Assembly: GCF_025362475.1 (NCBI RefSeq)
Contig: NZ_JANYGH010000009.1
Location: 1-54,023 of the forward strand
DNA length: 54,023 nt
Direction of reading: 5' to 3'
From: Mucilaginibacter sp.
GTDB taxonomy: Bacteria; Bacteroidota; Bacteroidia; Sphingobacteriales; Sphingobacteriaceae
The notes below the pieces were generated by a model that was not told the origin of the DNA, ran no database searches, and was given only the letters and a program-made list of their open reading frames with translations. A program made the position numbers and the translations under genes. Shown here piece after piece: positions 34,098 to 42,562 of this stretch; position 1 is the stretch's first letter, and each line of letters opens with the position of its first letter.

Positions 34098-35441
34098 CTA
34101 CCTCACCGGCTTAGGAAAAACCGGCAAACTCTCATGCCCGTCGGCATCTACAGCCTGTACTGCAAAAAAGTAATTATCTTTTGAGTAAGCCAGTGTAGCG
34201 GTTGTAGCGGTTACGTAAAATTTCCTTTCCCAAAAAGCGCTCGTAGTTTCGCGCATCAGTACGTAATAACCGGCTGGTTTTTTGCCGGTAGCCGGCGTTT
34301 CCCAAGTGAGTTTGGTTTTATTGGTAAGATCGCTGGTTATGATGCCTACATTTTGCGGTCGACCGGGTGCCGAGGCAAGGTTGGCCAATACCGACAGGTT
34401 CATGCGGGCTACTTTTTGCACATAGTTAAAATCAACAAAATCGGGCAGATCGCCATATTCCACTCCATTTTCTGTACGGATATTCTGGTGCTGGCGGTTA
34501 AAGTCCTCATTCATTTCGGTGAACCGTACGGCCGTAAAGCCCTGTTCCAAAAACGGCAGGTGATCGCCACCACGCAGGTAACGGTCGCGGCGGTAAATGA
34601 GTTTTACATCAAGCTGGTCAACATACCGTTCGCCGGTTTCCTTGGCGTAACGGGCCAACTCACGCGAGGGGCTGTCATTTTCGCCTCCTAATGATTTTAA
34701 GGCAGCCACCTGTTTGTCCGTAGCATTGGTTGGTATCCCATCGCTAAAAACCCGAACGCTGCGGTTATCTTTCAAATCTGTTTCCATACCGTGGGTATTG
34801 CCTACAATATCATTGTTCAGCATGGCATCTACGTTCCAGTTTTCGGCTTTGGCGCGTTTGGCTACGTTTGTAGATCCATATAATCCTTGTTCCTCGCCTA
34901 CTACTGTCATAAAAATTATAGTTGCCGGGAACGACCGTTTAGCCATCACCCTTGCCAGTTCCATAGAAAGTGCGGTACCCGATGCATCATCATTTGCCCC
35001 AGGCTCCACCCCATTGGCGTCCATTACATCGTTAATCCTTGAATCATAATGTCCCGATACCAGGTATACACGTGTATCGGCCGGGTCGGTACCCTTTAAT
35101 ATGGCCAGTACATTTTTAAGTTTTACCGGTTTATCAATGCGTGTGCCCTTAGGCTGCGTGAACGTATCAAATTGAACGGTCATTCGTCCGCCCGATTCCC
35201 TGGCATATTTTTCCATTTCTGCCTTGATCCAGTTACGCGCCGCACCGCTGCCGGTGGCTTTGTTGCTGGTATCGCTCAGCGTATGCCGACTTTTAAAGGT
35301 TACCAATTTGCGAATGGTAGTCTCGATGTTTTTGGAGGACACCTCATCAACCATTTGTTTAATTTTTTCATCCTGTTTGATGATGGTTTGGGCCGAGGCT
35401 GAGGCTGTGATTAAAAGGAGGATTAGGGTGATGTATTTCAT
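34098..35441 (-). CDS. Exported M28 family peptidase with C-terminal fibronectin-like domain
   Basis: Zinc aminopeptidase-like enzyme of 447 residues. Signal peptide at about 1-18 (ASASAQ). The metal site is intact: SGHYDSR near residue 128, EPGANDDASG, VGEEQGLYGS, the NNDIVGN aspartate and a late histidine in FNRQHQN. The last 85 residues have the pattern of an FnIII domain (TKLTWETPATGKKPAGYYVLMRE region). It is not close to the first M28 protein in sequence layout, so it is a separate subfamily. Confidence 0.92.
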   Translation of the reverse strand: MKYITLILLLITASASAQTIIKQDEKIKQMVDEVSSKNIETTIRKLVTFKSRHTLSDTSNKATGSGAARNWIKAEMEKYARESGGRMTVQFDTFTQPKGTRIDKPVKLKNVLAILKGTDPADTRVYLVSGHYDSRINDVMDANGVEPGANDDASGTALSMELARVMAKRSFPATIIFMTVVGEEQGLYGSTNVAKRAKAENWNVDAMLNNDIVGNTHGMETDLKDNRSVRVFSDGIPTNATDKQVAALKSLGGENDSPSRELARYAKETGERYVDQLDVKLIYRRDRYLRGGDHLPFLEQGFTAVRFTEMNEDFNRQHQNIRTENGVEYGDLPDFVDFNYVQKVARMNLSVLANLASAPGRPQNVGIITSDLTNKTKLTWETPATGKKPAGYYVLMRETTSAFWERKFYVTATTATLAYSKDNYFFAVQAVDADGHESLPVFPKPVR

Positions 35442-35520
35442 TGGGTGGTATTGGATTTTCTGTCGGAACCTTAATTTATAGCATTATTAGATTGATATGA
35501 TTCTCTTTGTCATTTTTAAA

Positions 35521-35617
35521 ATTCCCTCTTGAGAGGGGCGCTTGGGAAGGTGAAATGGCAGGGGTGTGTTTCTGCGCCTGACAAAACACACCCCTCCGCC
35601 CCTCTCAAGAGGGGAAT
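35521..35617. repeat. Nested inverted repeat, CCCTCTTGAGAGGGG type
   Basis: The outer arms (35521-35540 and 35597-35617) read ATTCCCTCTTGAGAGGGGCG and its complement. The inner arms AGGGGTGTGTTT (35560-35571) and AAACACACCCCT (35584-35595) pair too, so the whole element folds into one long cruciform. Each outer arm also contains its own palindrome CCTCTTGAGAGG. It lies between two minus-strand genes. I recall similar elements in other Bacteroidota. Confidence 0.7.
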
Positions 35618-35645
35618 CGCACATGCCCTCATTTTTTCACCCCCT

Positions 35646-38600
35646 TTACACTTCCTCTTCTTCCTCGCTCGCCGCGGTTAAAAGCTCATCCGCCTGTTTA
35701 AAATTGCTTTTTACAAAATGGCACCACTGGCACTCTTTTTTGCCACAACCGGTATTAAAATCATGGGCCAGTATTTTTTGATAAGTTTCGGTAATCTGAC
35801 TGGTTACCAATTCTATATCCTGCGGGCTTATCACATACTTTTTCTTAAAGTATTCGCCTTCACTTTCTGGTTCTACAAAATCAAAAATGGTGTCAATTAC
35901 TTCCCAATCGTTGGTGCGGTCATGGTCTACCAATATTTTGTAAAACACGCCCTGGCGCCAGTAATCGCCGCCCATAGGAACCTCAGGGGTTGGGGGCAGT
36001 AACTTGTCTTTGGCATTTTTTACTTTACCGGTTTTATAATCCACAACTGTTACGTTTTTGCCGTCAAACTCCATTTTGTCCAGGTTACCTTTTATGGGCA
36101 CGCCTTGTATCTCAATGTTTTTGATGGATTTTTCGGTTACGGCTATTTTGTTCCAGGTATCAACATTTTGCTCATAGTATGGCGGCAATATCTTCCAGCC
36201 GTAAGCTAACCGGGTTGTATATTCTTTTTTGGTAAATGAATCCCTGTTACGCACCATATACCATTCAAACTCTTTCATGAATTGCTCGGTAGACAGGAAT
36301 TCATTATCGTTTTCCTTCAGTAACCTGTAGGTTTTATTGAGCGCCCAGTGCACCGCTTGCCCAAATGTGGCCGACGGGCTTTTTCCCGAAGGCACCCGTA
36401 TCAAACATTGAAAATAAAAACGCAGCGGACAATCCAGATAGTTATTTAAATGCGTTACCGATAGGGTATAACTTTGCAGCAACTGGTTAATGTAATTGGT
36501 ATCCAGTAGCTCAACCTTAGGTTTCTCAATCTCACTAAACTGGGTGGCCACAAAGTCAATCATTACTTCAGGGGTAACTTTAGGGAATTTTACTTCCAGG
36601 TGCGTACTGGCCAATATCTCGCCTACAAATCTGCTGGCTTCCTGGGCCTTCCCTTTTTTATCCTGACCGGCGTAAGAAATCATGAGGCATTGTTTGGCAC
36701 GGGTAACAGCCACATAAAATAAGCGGCGCGCTTCTTCTATCTGTGCAATATCATCAGATGAGGTACTGGTAAGTGTATCAGGCAAGCTAAAGCCATTGTT
36801 GCGGCCCTTGCTATCCCAGGTGCGCTTATCGCAGCCGATAAAAAACACATGTTCAAATTCCAATCCCTTTGAACCATGGGCGGTTAAAAAATTAACGCCA
36901 TTGTCGCTAAAGATTACCTTGTTCAGATCAAGCCTGATGCTGTTCTTTTTCATCAGCTCAATAGTGGCCATCAGGTCGGCCAGTTTAATATCGGGGTTCT
37001 TACGACTTTCGTCCTTCAAAAAATCAAAAAAACTGGTGAGCATTTGCATGTAGCCTCCTTTATCGGTTTGCTGCATGATGTAACGCAGGATCCCCATTTT
37101 GGCTATCACATCCTGGAAAAACTGTTGCAGGGTTACATTCACCGCCGATTTTAGTAACTCATCAATATTGTTCATGAGGTACCTCATCTCCATATATTTA
37201 TCCGGCGCAAACAGATCCGGCTGGGCGGGCGGCCGCAGCTCACTTATGTAACGACGGATGGATGTCCTTTGCTTATCCCGGTTATTGGCCGAAAAGTTTT
37301 CCTGCGATACCGCGATGCTTGCTTTGGCTATTTCGATGGGCTCAATGTTAAAGAAATCATAGTGCAATATCTCAAACAGTAACTCATCACCGCTATAAGG
37401 CGAATCCAGCTCCATCATGAGGTAGCTCATAATGTTGATGATCTTTTCGCCAAAGGGCTGGGTTAAGATATCTATTTTACGTTTGGTGTTTACCGCTATC
37501 TTTTTTACCTCCAGGTATTGGATCATTTCCTCCACCTGGCTGTGGTTGCGGTAAATTACCGCTATTTCGCCCGGTTCGGTTCCGTTATCAATCAGGTGTT
37601 TTATTTGTGCCGATACATCTACCAACTCCTGGTTGGCATTTTCGTATTCACGGATCACCGGTTCCACCGTCATTTCCACAAAGCGGGGGTGCGATGCACG
37701 CAGATCTTTATCCAGTTGAAGCTGGGTAGTTAAACGCTCAAAGTTATTATTGATGAGGGCCTTTGAAATATCGAGAATATGCTGGTTTGACCGGTAATTG
37801 TGCCTGAGCACTACCGTCTGTAACGTGCTCACATAGTCGGTAGCAAAATCAAGAATGTTTTTCATATTGGCCCCCTGGAATTTGAAGATCGACTGATCAT
37901 CATCGCCCACCACAAATACATTGGGCACATCCCAGTAATTGAGTAAAAACCGCAGCAGCTCGTTTTGCGATCCACTCGTATCCTGAAACTCATCAACCAA
38001 AATATATTGGTACCGTTCCTGGTATTTACGCAAAATCTCTTCATTATCGCGGAAAGCCCTCAATACCCAAATGATCATGTCGTCATAATCATACCGGCCA
38101 CGGGCCTTCATTTTGGCATCGTAGTTCTGGTACTCGCGCACGGCAGCTACCAGCTTGTTCATGAGGTCATGCGCGGCATCAATATCCTTTTGCTTTGGGT
38201 CGCCTACTTTAATGCCGGTTTTGGAGTTGGCACGTTTGTAAACAAATTCCTCGCGGTTGGGGATATCATCCAGGTATTCCTGCACGGCTGTTTCAATCAT
38301 TGCAGCATCCCAGTTCTCGCGTTTCATGGTGCTGAAGAGGTCTTTAAGGCGCTTGGTATCGTAATATACATCACCGGTAAAGCGCTTCAGCAGGTGGTCG
38401 TTATCAAACTCATCCACCAGTTCACGAAACAGCATAGCCGATTCCAGATCAGACAATGATTCCAGGTTCAGCTTACCAAAATACTCCAGGTTCTCCTGGA
38501 TGATCTCGTTACAAAAAGCATGAAAAGTATAGATGTTGATGCGGTAAGCATCGGGACCAATAAACTCAAACAAGCGCTTGCGCATGGCTACTGCACCGGC

Positions 38601-38819
38601 ATCTGTATAGGTTAAGCACAGTATTTCATTGGGCAGGGCATCTGTATCGGTTAGGATTTTCCCTATCCGCGCCGCCAGTATTTGCGTTTTACCTGTACCC
38701 GGCCCGGCAACTACCAGTACCGGCCCGTCCATTTTATTTACTGCAGCCAGCTGCTCGGGGTTTAAACCCGCTAAAGCCGCCTGGAATTTATCGTTGTACT
38801 TATTAAAGTTGGATTGCAT
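35646..38819 (-). CDS. UvrD/Rep-type helicase with C-terminal PD-(D/E)XK nuclease
   Basis: Helicase-nuclease of 1057 residues, likely in DNA break repair. N-terminal superfamily 1A motor: Q-motif LNPEQLAAVN, Walker A GPGTGKT at 39-45, LCLTYTDAGAVAMRKR, DEFQDTSG (motif II), GDDDQSIFKFQGA (motif III), and the late motifs FLTAHGSKGLEFEHVFFIG and RRLFYVAVTRAKQ. The C-terminal part has SVTHLNNYLDCPLRFYFQC, nuclease core GNLDKMEF with VVDYKTGK (about residue 925), and a final CGKKECQWC cysteine group that with the earlier CPLRF could hold a 4Fe-4S cluster, as in AddB and Cas4. It thus combines AddA-like and AddB-like parts in one chain. Confidence 0.9.
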   Translation of the reverse strand: MQSNFNKYNDKFQAALAGLNPEQLAAVNKMDGPVLVVAGPGTGKTQILAARIGKILTDTDALPNEILCLTYTDAGAVAMRKRLFEFIGPDAYRINIYTFHAFCNEIIQENLEYFGKLNLESLSDLESAMLFRELVDEFDNDHLLKRFTGDVYYDTKRLKDLFSTMKRENWDAAMIETAVQEYLDDIPNREEFVYKRANSKTGIKVGDPKQKDIDAAHDLMNKLVAAVREYQNYDAKMKARGRYDYDDMIIWVLRAFRDNEEILRKYQERYQYILVDEFQDTSGSQNELLRFLLNYWDVPNVFVVGDDDQSIFKFQGANMKNILDFATDYVSTLQTVVLRHNYRSNQHILDISKALINNNFERLTTQLQLDKDLRASHPRFVEMTVEPVIREYENANQELVDVSAQIKHLIDNGTEPGEIAVIYRNHSQVEEMIQYLEVKKIAVNTKRKIDILTQPFGEKIINIMSYLMMELDSPYSGDELLFEILHYDFFNIEPIEIAKASIAVSQENFSANNRDKQRTSIRRYISELRPPAQPDLFAPDKYMEMRYLMNNIDELLKSAVNVTLQQFFQDVIAKMGILRYIMQQTDKGGYMQMLTSFFDFLKDESRKNPDIKLADLMATIELMKKNSIRLDLNKVIFSDNGVNFLTAHGSKGLEFEHVFFIGCDKRTWDSKGRNNGFSLPDTLTSTSSDDIAQIEEARRLFYVAVTRAKQCLMISYAGQDKKGKAQEASRFVGEILASTHLEVKFPKVTPEVMIDFVATQFSEIEKPKVELLDTNYINQLLQSYTLSVTHLNNYLDCPLRFYFQCLIRVPSGKSPSATFGQAVHWALNKTYRLLKENDNEFLSTEQFMKEFEWYMVRNRDSFTKKEYTTRLAYGWKILPPYYEQNVDTWNKIAVTEKSIKNIEIQGVPIKGNLDKMEFDGKNVTVVDYKTGKVKNAKDKLLPPTPEVPMGGDYWRQGVFYKILVDHDRTNDWEVIDTIFDFVEPESEGEYFKKKYVISPQDIELVTSQITETYQKILAHDFNTGCGKKECQWCHFVKSNFKQADELLTAASEEEEEV

Positions 38820-38888
38820 AATTGTTTAGTAAAGATAGAAAACGATGGGCGGGATGGCAACTTGGTAAAATGAATGTTACTTGTTATA

Positions 38889-39557
38889 TTATAGATGCCA
38901 AACAAATTCGGGGTCATTTATATCGAAATCCGGACACAAAAATGGAAACTGATTACCCCCTTGCTCATACCATCTATGAATAAGCTTATTTCTTCTTGGA
39001 GCTCCTGCTCCCAATCCCAAGCCTGTTGGTGTATGTAGTCTAAAATTTATAAGCCCATTTACATTACAATAATTTTCGATAATGGTTATTTGCTCCCCAA
39101 AAGGAGCATTGTTTCCTAAACGTGTAAAATAAACGGCTTTTATTTTATTGCGAATTATATACTCTATAATATTACTTGTGTTCCAAGTAATATCTGGAAA
39201 GTTATTGAGTTCGTTATCTAAATAACTGCCAATCCAATTACGGTGATCTTCATTTTCAACATCCACATCATTAATTGAAATTAATAAGTCGGTTAATGCA
39301 ATTCGGTTTTTTTTAAGAAAATCAAATTGGGCCACCACGTCTAAATTATCAATTTCATCATAGCAGGCAAATTGAGGGATTGCCTTCCAGAAATATTGAG
39401 ATCTCCCATAAAAATAATTTGCTTGGTTATTTATTACCCAATCGTTGCATGGATTAAAAGTCCCAATTATCAATGTATCAGCCTCCCAGGTTGGTAGCAA
39501 TCCATTTTCTCCCGCCATGTGAGCAGGATGTCCATAAAATTTGTGAAAACAAGGCAT
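38889..39557 (-). CDS. Uracil-DNA-glycosylase-superfamily-like protein
   Basis: Protein of 222 residues with the pattern of the UDG superfamily (MUG or deoxyinosine glycosylase-like): GTFNP at 32-36, YFYGRSQYFWKAI at 48-60 (compare YY-x-N-x-FW), FLKKNRIALTDLL at 80-92 (compare the GIGLTD strand) and a C-terminal LHTPTGLGLGAGAPRRNKL in the place of the S-P-S-x-R-N loop. A DNA-base glycosylase role is inferred, and the usual catalytic residues are not clearly in place. It lies 69 bases upstream of the helicase-nuclease on the same strand. Confidence 0.65.
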   Translation of the reverse strand: MPCFHKFYGHPAHMAGENGLLPTWEADTLIIGTFNPCNDWVINNQANYFYGRSQYFWKAIPQFACYDEIDNLDVVAQFDFLKKNRIALTDLLISINDVDVENEDHRNWIGSYLDNELNNFPDITWNTSNIIEYIIRNKIKAVYFTRLGNNAPFGEQITIIENYCNVNGLINFRLHTPTGLGLGAGAPRRNKLIHRWYEQGGNQFPFLCPDFDINDPEFVWHL

Positions 39558-39690
39558 AAAATTTAAGTTTTAAGTGATTAAAGGTTTGGGCTTTTTATTA
39601 TTATAGCGAATTTATTTTGATGAAAAAACTATTTTTAGCTTTATACGATAAATTCACCTAAGAAAAATTTGGAGTCAAAAACTGATTGTT

Positions 39691-39861
39691 ATGGGTAAAC
39701 CACAAAAAGGAAAACATTACTTAAGTATTAACCAGCGCAATGAATTAGATAAAAGATTTGACGACCATCAAAAGGGCATTGGACAATCGTTTACCTGGGA
39801 TGAAACTTTGGCTATGGCAAAAAAGTTAAAACCTGCCAATGAGAAACTTACGAAATTTTAA
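39691..39861 (+). CDS. Small antitoxin-like protein (addiction module component, partial motif)
   Basis: A 56-residue open frame starting MGKPQKGKHYLSINQRNE. The segment ELDKRFDDHQKG-IGQSFTWDETLAMAKKL resembles the C-terminal half of the Unstab_antitox/addiction-module component family (E-L-D-x-R, acidic linker, W-x-E). No RelE-like toxin gene follows; only about 110 bases remain before the convergent GH3 gene. It may be an orphan or the remains of a toxin-antitoxin pair. Weak GGAG at 39671-39674, further from the ATG than usual. Confidence 0.5.
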   Translation: MGKPQKGKHYLSINQRNELDKRFDDHQKGIGQSFTWDETLAMAKKLKPANEKLTKF

Positions 39862-39918
39862 AAACTTCGTAAGTTTGATATTATACGCGACCAACATTAA
39901 ACTCACCTCGAACAGTTC

Positions 39919-39946
39919 GCGATTGCCGCGCTGCGCTCGCAATGAC
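39919..39946. repeat. Short hairpin, GCGATTGC...GCAATGAC type
   Basis: A half-length member of the GTCATTGC palindrome family between the small antitoxin-like gene and the GH3 gene. Confidence 0.4.
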
Positions 39947-39969
39947 ATTTTACAAAATTTATATCTATT

Positions 39970-41697
39970 TTATTGCAACCCAATCCCCGTCCCCGTAGGG
40001 AAAAACACATTAACGCTTACCGGCAATTTACCGGTTGGTTTTAGGTTACCAGTTAACACCTTTGCTGCTGATTTTTGCAGCTCGGGGCTCATTTGGTAAC
40101 ATACCATTAATGCGTTGCAGTTTTCAATACCGGGCAGACCGGCTATTGTATATGCATTGGCAAATACACTCATTACGGTATTTTTGCGCGCGGCAAGGTC
40201 GGCAATCATTAGTTTTACATCACTGGTATAATCCAGCTTGCTTTGGGGGCGCAGGCGGGTATCATGTATACCTACTACTACTTGCTGGTATTGACTTAAT
40301 AAACCCAGTATATTTTTTAATTCAACTGCCTGCGTATTTTTATCAACCATAAACAATTTGCTGTTAGGGAAACTTCTAGCTACTTCCTGCTGAAACACGG
40401 TGGGCGACGAAACACCGATGCTTAAAATAGCTGTTTTTAAAAATGGATTAAGCTTTAGCGTTGATGCATCGCCCTTTAATACGGTTACGGCAGCATCGCT
40501 CAATTGCTGCACCAGTGCTTTAGCGGTTGCGCCATTAATATCCTCACTTAAATTTGCCGGCGGTACTTCCTGGTAATTATTTAGCCCGACCCAATATTTA
40601 GCGGCTAATACCTTTTTCACCCTGGCTTTAAATTCGTCTTTGCTTACTTTACCCTGCCTAACTGCTTTCCTGATCAACTTGATGGCCCGTTTAGAATCTT
40701 CTGATAATTCAATGATGTCGTTACCTGCAATAAAAGCCCTTACATCAGCTTCGCCGTTGGGAAAGTACTTTACTACGCCCTTCATCTCCATTGCATCAGA
40801 TACTACCAGCCCTTTAAATCTCAATGAATCTTTTAAAACACCGGTAATAATTGGGCGGGATAAGGTAGATGGTAAATGTGTAGTACTATCCAGCGCCGGA
40901 ATGCTCATGTGAGCTATCATTACCCCGCTGATACCTGCATTGATCGCCTCGCGGAAAGGATATTCTTCCAGCGAATCTAACCGGCCACGACTATAGGGCA
41001 ACAGCGGCAGATCAAAATGCGAATCAACATTGGTATCCCCATGACCGGGGAAATGCTTCGCAGTGGTTAGCAAACCGGCATCCTGCATGCCTTTAAAATA
41101 GGCAATACCCTTTCTGGCTACATTATACATATTATCGCCAAACGAGCGGTAATTGATCACCGGGTTATCAGGATTATTGTTCACATCCATATCCGGACCT
41201 AAATTTATCTGCGCGCCTATCCGTTTAAAATCATAAGCCACTTGCTGGCCCATTTTATAAATGAGGTTATTATCCTGTATGGCGCCAAGGGTCATCTGGT
41301 ATGGGTATGAAATGGTAGAGTCCAAACGCATACCCAGGCCCCACTCACCGTCCATAGCTATCAGTAACGGCACTTTAGCCAGTTTTTGGTAGGTATTAGT
41401 GAGACTTGCCTGCCTGCCCGGACCGCCCTGAAAAAACACAAGGCCGCCAATTTGCTGTTTTTCAATCACCTTGCCTACCGAATCTTCATAAGCCTGGCCT
41501 TTATTGGTATGTGCCCTTACAAAAAGCAGCTGGGCTACACGATGTTTTTTACTCAGTTTTTTATAAACAGAATCCACCCATTGGTTTTGTTTATTTAAAC
41601 TCTCTATATAGCTTTCCTTTTGCGCAAATGCATCAATACCCACAAAACTAAGGGCAACAATTGATATAAAGCAATAAATGATTTTCAATTTTGGCAT
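39970..41697 (-). CDS. Glycoside hydrolase family 3 (beta-N-acetylglucosaminidase-like)
   Basis: Exported GH3 enzyme of 575 residues from the ATG at 41697. Signal peptide ends IDAFAQ (about 26). The catalytic barrel has MDGEWG near 115, the family signature KHFPGHGDT at 214-222 and VVSDAMEMKGV with nucleophile D301, all as in NagZ-like enzymes. A second domain follows to residue 575. Many Bacteroidota homologues carry an extra serine hydrolase domain and are near 1000 residues; this one does not. It likely releases GlcNAc from peptidoglycan fragments or chitin-like glycans. A TTG two codons upstream is part of the -7 box, not the start. Confidence 0.92.
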   Translation of the reverse strand: MPKLKIIYCFISIVALSFVGIDAFAQKESYIESLNKQNQWVDSVYKKLSKKHRVAQLLFVRAHTNKGQAYEDSVGKVIEKQQIGGLVFFQGGPGRQASLTNTYQKLAKVPLLIAMDGEWGLGMRLDSTISYPYQMTLGAIQDNNLIYKMGQQVAYDFKRIGAQINLGPDMDVNNNPDNPVINYRSFGDNMYNVARKGIAYFKGMQDAGLLTTAKHFPGHGDTNVDSHFDLPLLPYSRGRLDSLEEYPFREAINAGISGVMIAHMSIPALDSTTHLPSTLSRPIITGVLKDSLRFKGLVVSDAMEMKGVVKYFPNGEADVRAFIAGNDIIELSEDSKRAIKLIRKAVRQGKVSKDEFKARVKKVLAAKYWVGLNNYQEVPPANLSEDINGATAKALVQQLSDAAVTVLKGDASTLKLNPFLKTAILSIGVSSPTVFQQEVARSFPNSKLFMVDKNTQAVELKNILGLLSQYQQVVVGIHDTRLRPQSKLDYTSDVKLMIADLAARKNTVMSVFANAYTIAGLPGIENCNALMVCYQMSPELQKSAAKVLTGNLKPTGKLPVSVNVFFPTGTGIGLQ

Positions 41698-41700
41698 GTC

Positions 41701-41708
41701 CAAATGTA
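41701..41708 (-). promoter_or_regulatory. GH3 -7 box TACATTTG, 3 bases before the ATG
   Basis: The minus strand reads TACATTTG, GAC, ATG. Full match to TANNTTTG; predicts a leaderless message. Confidence 0.5.
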
Positions 41709-41820
41709 GTGTAAATGTTGTTTTTGCAGCTTCACGACTGCGTAATTATTACAAAAATTAAATCGCTAATAAACCTTTAGTACAATTTTTACTCTATGAG
41801 TATATTAAAACATACTAACG

Positions 41821-42501
41821 ATGAAAAAAATTATCTTTTTTACCCTTTGCTTATTTGCAGCCTACACCGCCAGTGCGCAACGATATTATGGACCACGCCG
41901 CAGACCTCCCTACCGCACCGAACGACATGAAAGACAACGCCACCAGGACGATGATTTTTACCGTGTTAAAGTTGGCTTAACTGCAGGCTTAAATATTGCA
42001 AACACTATTGACGCGTATGATTCAAATTTTAGTACAGATGCCATAGCTGCTTTTAATGCGGGGTTAACACTGGAAATTCCTATTGTTTACCCATTATCGT
42101 TTGCCCCGGAGATCATGTATTCTGGCAAGGGTTACGCCGCGAACACCCAATATGGCAGGTTTACCCAGCGTACAAATTATATTGATGTGCCATTGCTTTT
42201 AAAAGTTAAACTTGCGCCAAACTTTAACTTCCTGGTAGGGCCTTCTATAAACTTTTTAACTTCGACAAGTAACAAATACGAAACCGATTTTAATACCGAT
42301 TATGAACACTTTTACAATAACCGCGGCGACCAAACCAATGTTAGCGGCGTTATAGGCCTAAGTGTTGATGTTGCCAGAAATGTGGAGTTAAGGGCAAGAT
42401 ATAATATTGATTTAACAGCTAACCATCCCGATAACGATTCATACCTGCCCGATTACCGCAACCAGGTGTGGCAAATTGGCCTCGGATTTAAGTTTCAGTA
42501 A
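41821..42501 (+). CDS. PorT-like outer-membrane beta-barrel protein
   Basis: Outer-membrane barrel of 226 residues. Signal peptide at about 1-19 (YTASAQ), then a short basic, Arg/Pro/Tyr-rich segment (RYYGPRRRPPYRTERHERQR), then amphipathic strands: VKVGLTAGLNIAN, AFNAGLTLEIPI, LSFAPEIMYSGKGYA, YIDVPLLLKVKLAPNFNFLVGPS and a final VWQIGLGFKFQ ending in aromatic Q-type residues. This is the OMP_b-brl_2/PorT pattern. Divergent from the GH3 gene; terminator follows. Confidence 0.88.
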   Translation: MKKIIFFTLCLFAAYTASAQRYYGPRRRPPYRTERHERQRHQDDDFYRVKVGLTAGLNIANTIDAYDSNFSTDAIAAFNAGLTLEIPIVYPLSFAPEIMYSGKGYAANTQYGRFTQRTNYIDVPLLLKVKLAPNFNFLVGPSINFLTSTSNKYETDFNTDYEHFYNNRGDQTNVSGVIGLSVDVARNVELRARYNIDLTANHPDNDSYLPDYRNQVWQIGLGFKFQ

Positions 42502-42520
42502 AAACAATTAAAACAGTATG

Positions 42521-42556
42521 AAAAGAGTCATCAGGGATTGCCGGGTGGCTTTTTTT
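42521..42556 (+). terminator. Terminator of the PorT-like gene
   Basis: AGTCATC (42526-42532) pairs with GGTGGCT (42544-42550) using G-U pairs, with an A-run before and seven T after. It lies between convergent genes, 20 bases after the barrel stop. Confidence 0.65.
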
Positions 42557-42562
42557 ATGGGA

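Noticed and set aside
37965..38459. 164-codon plus-strand frame opposite the helicase-nuclease
   Set aside because: Antisense shadow of conserved helicase motifs.
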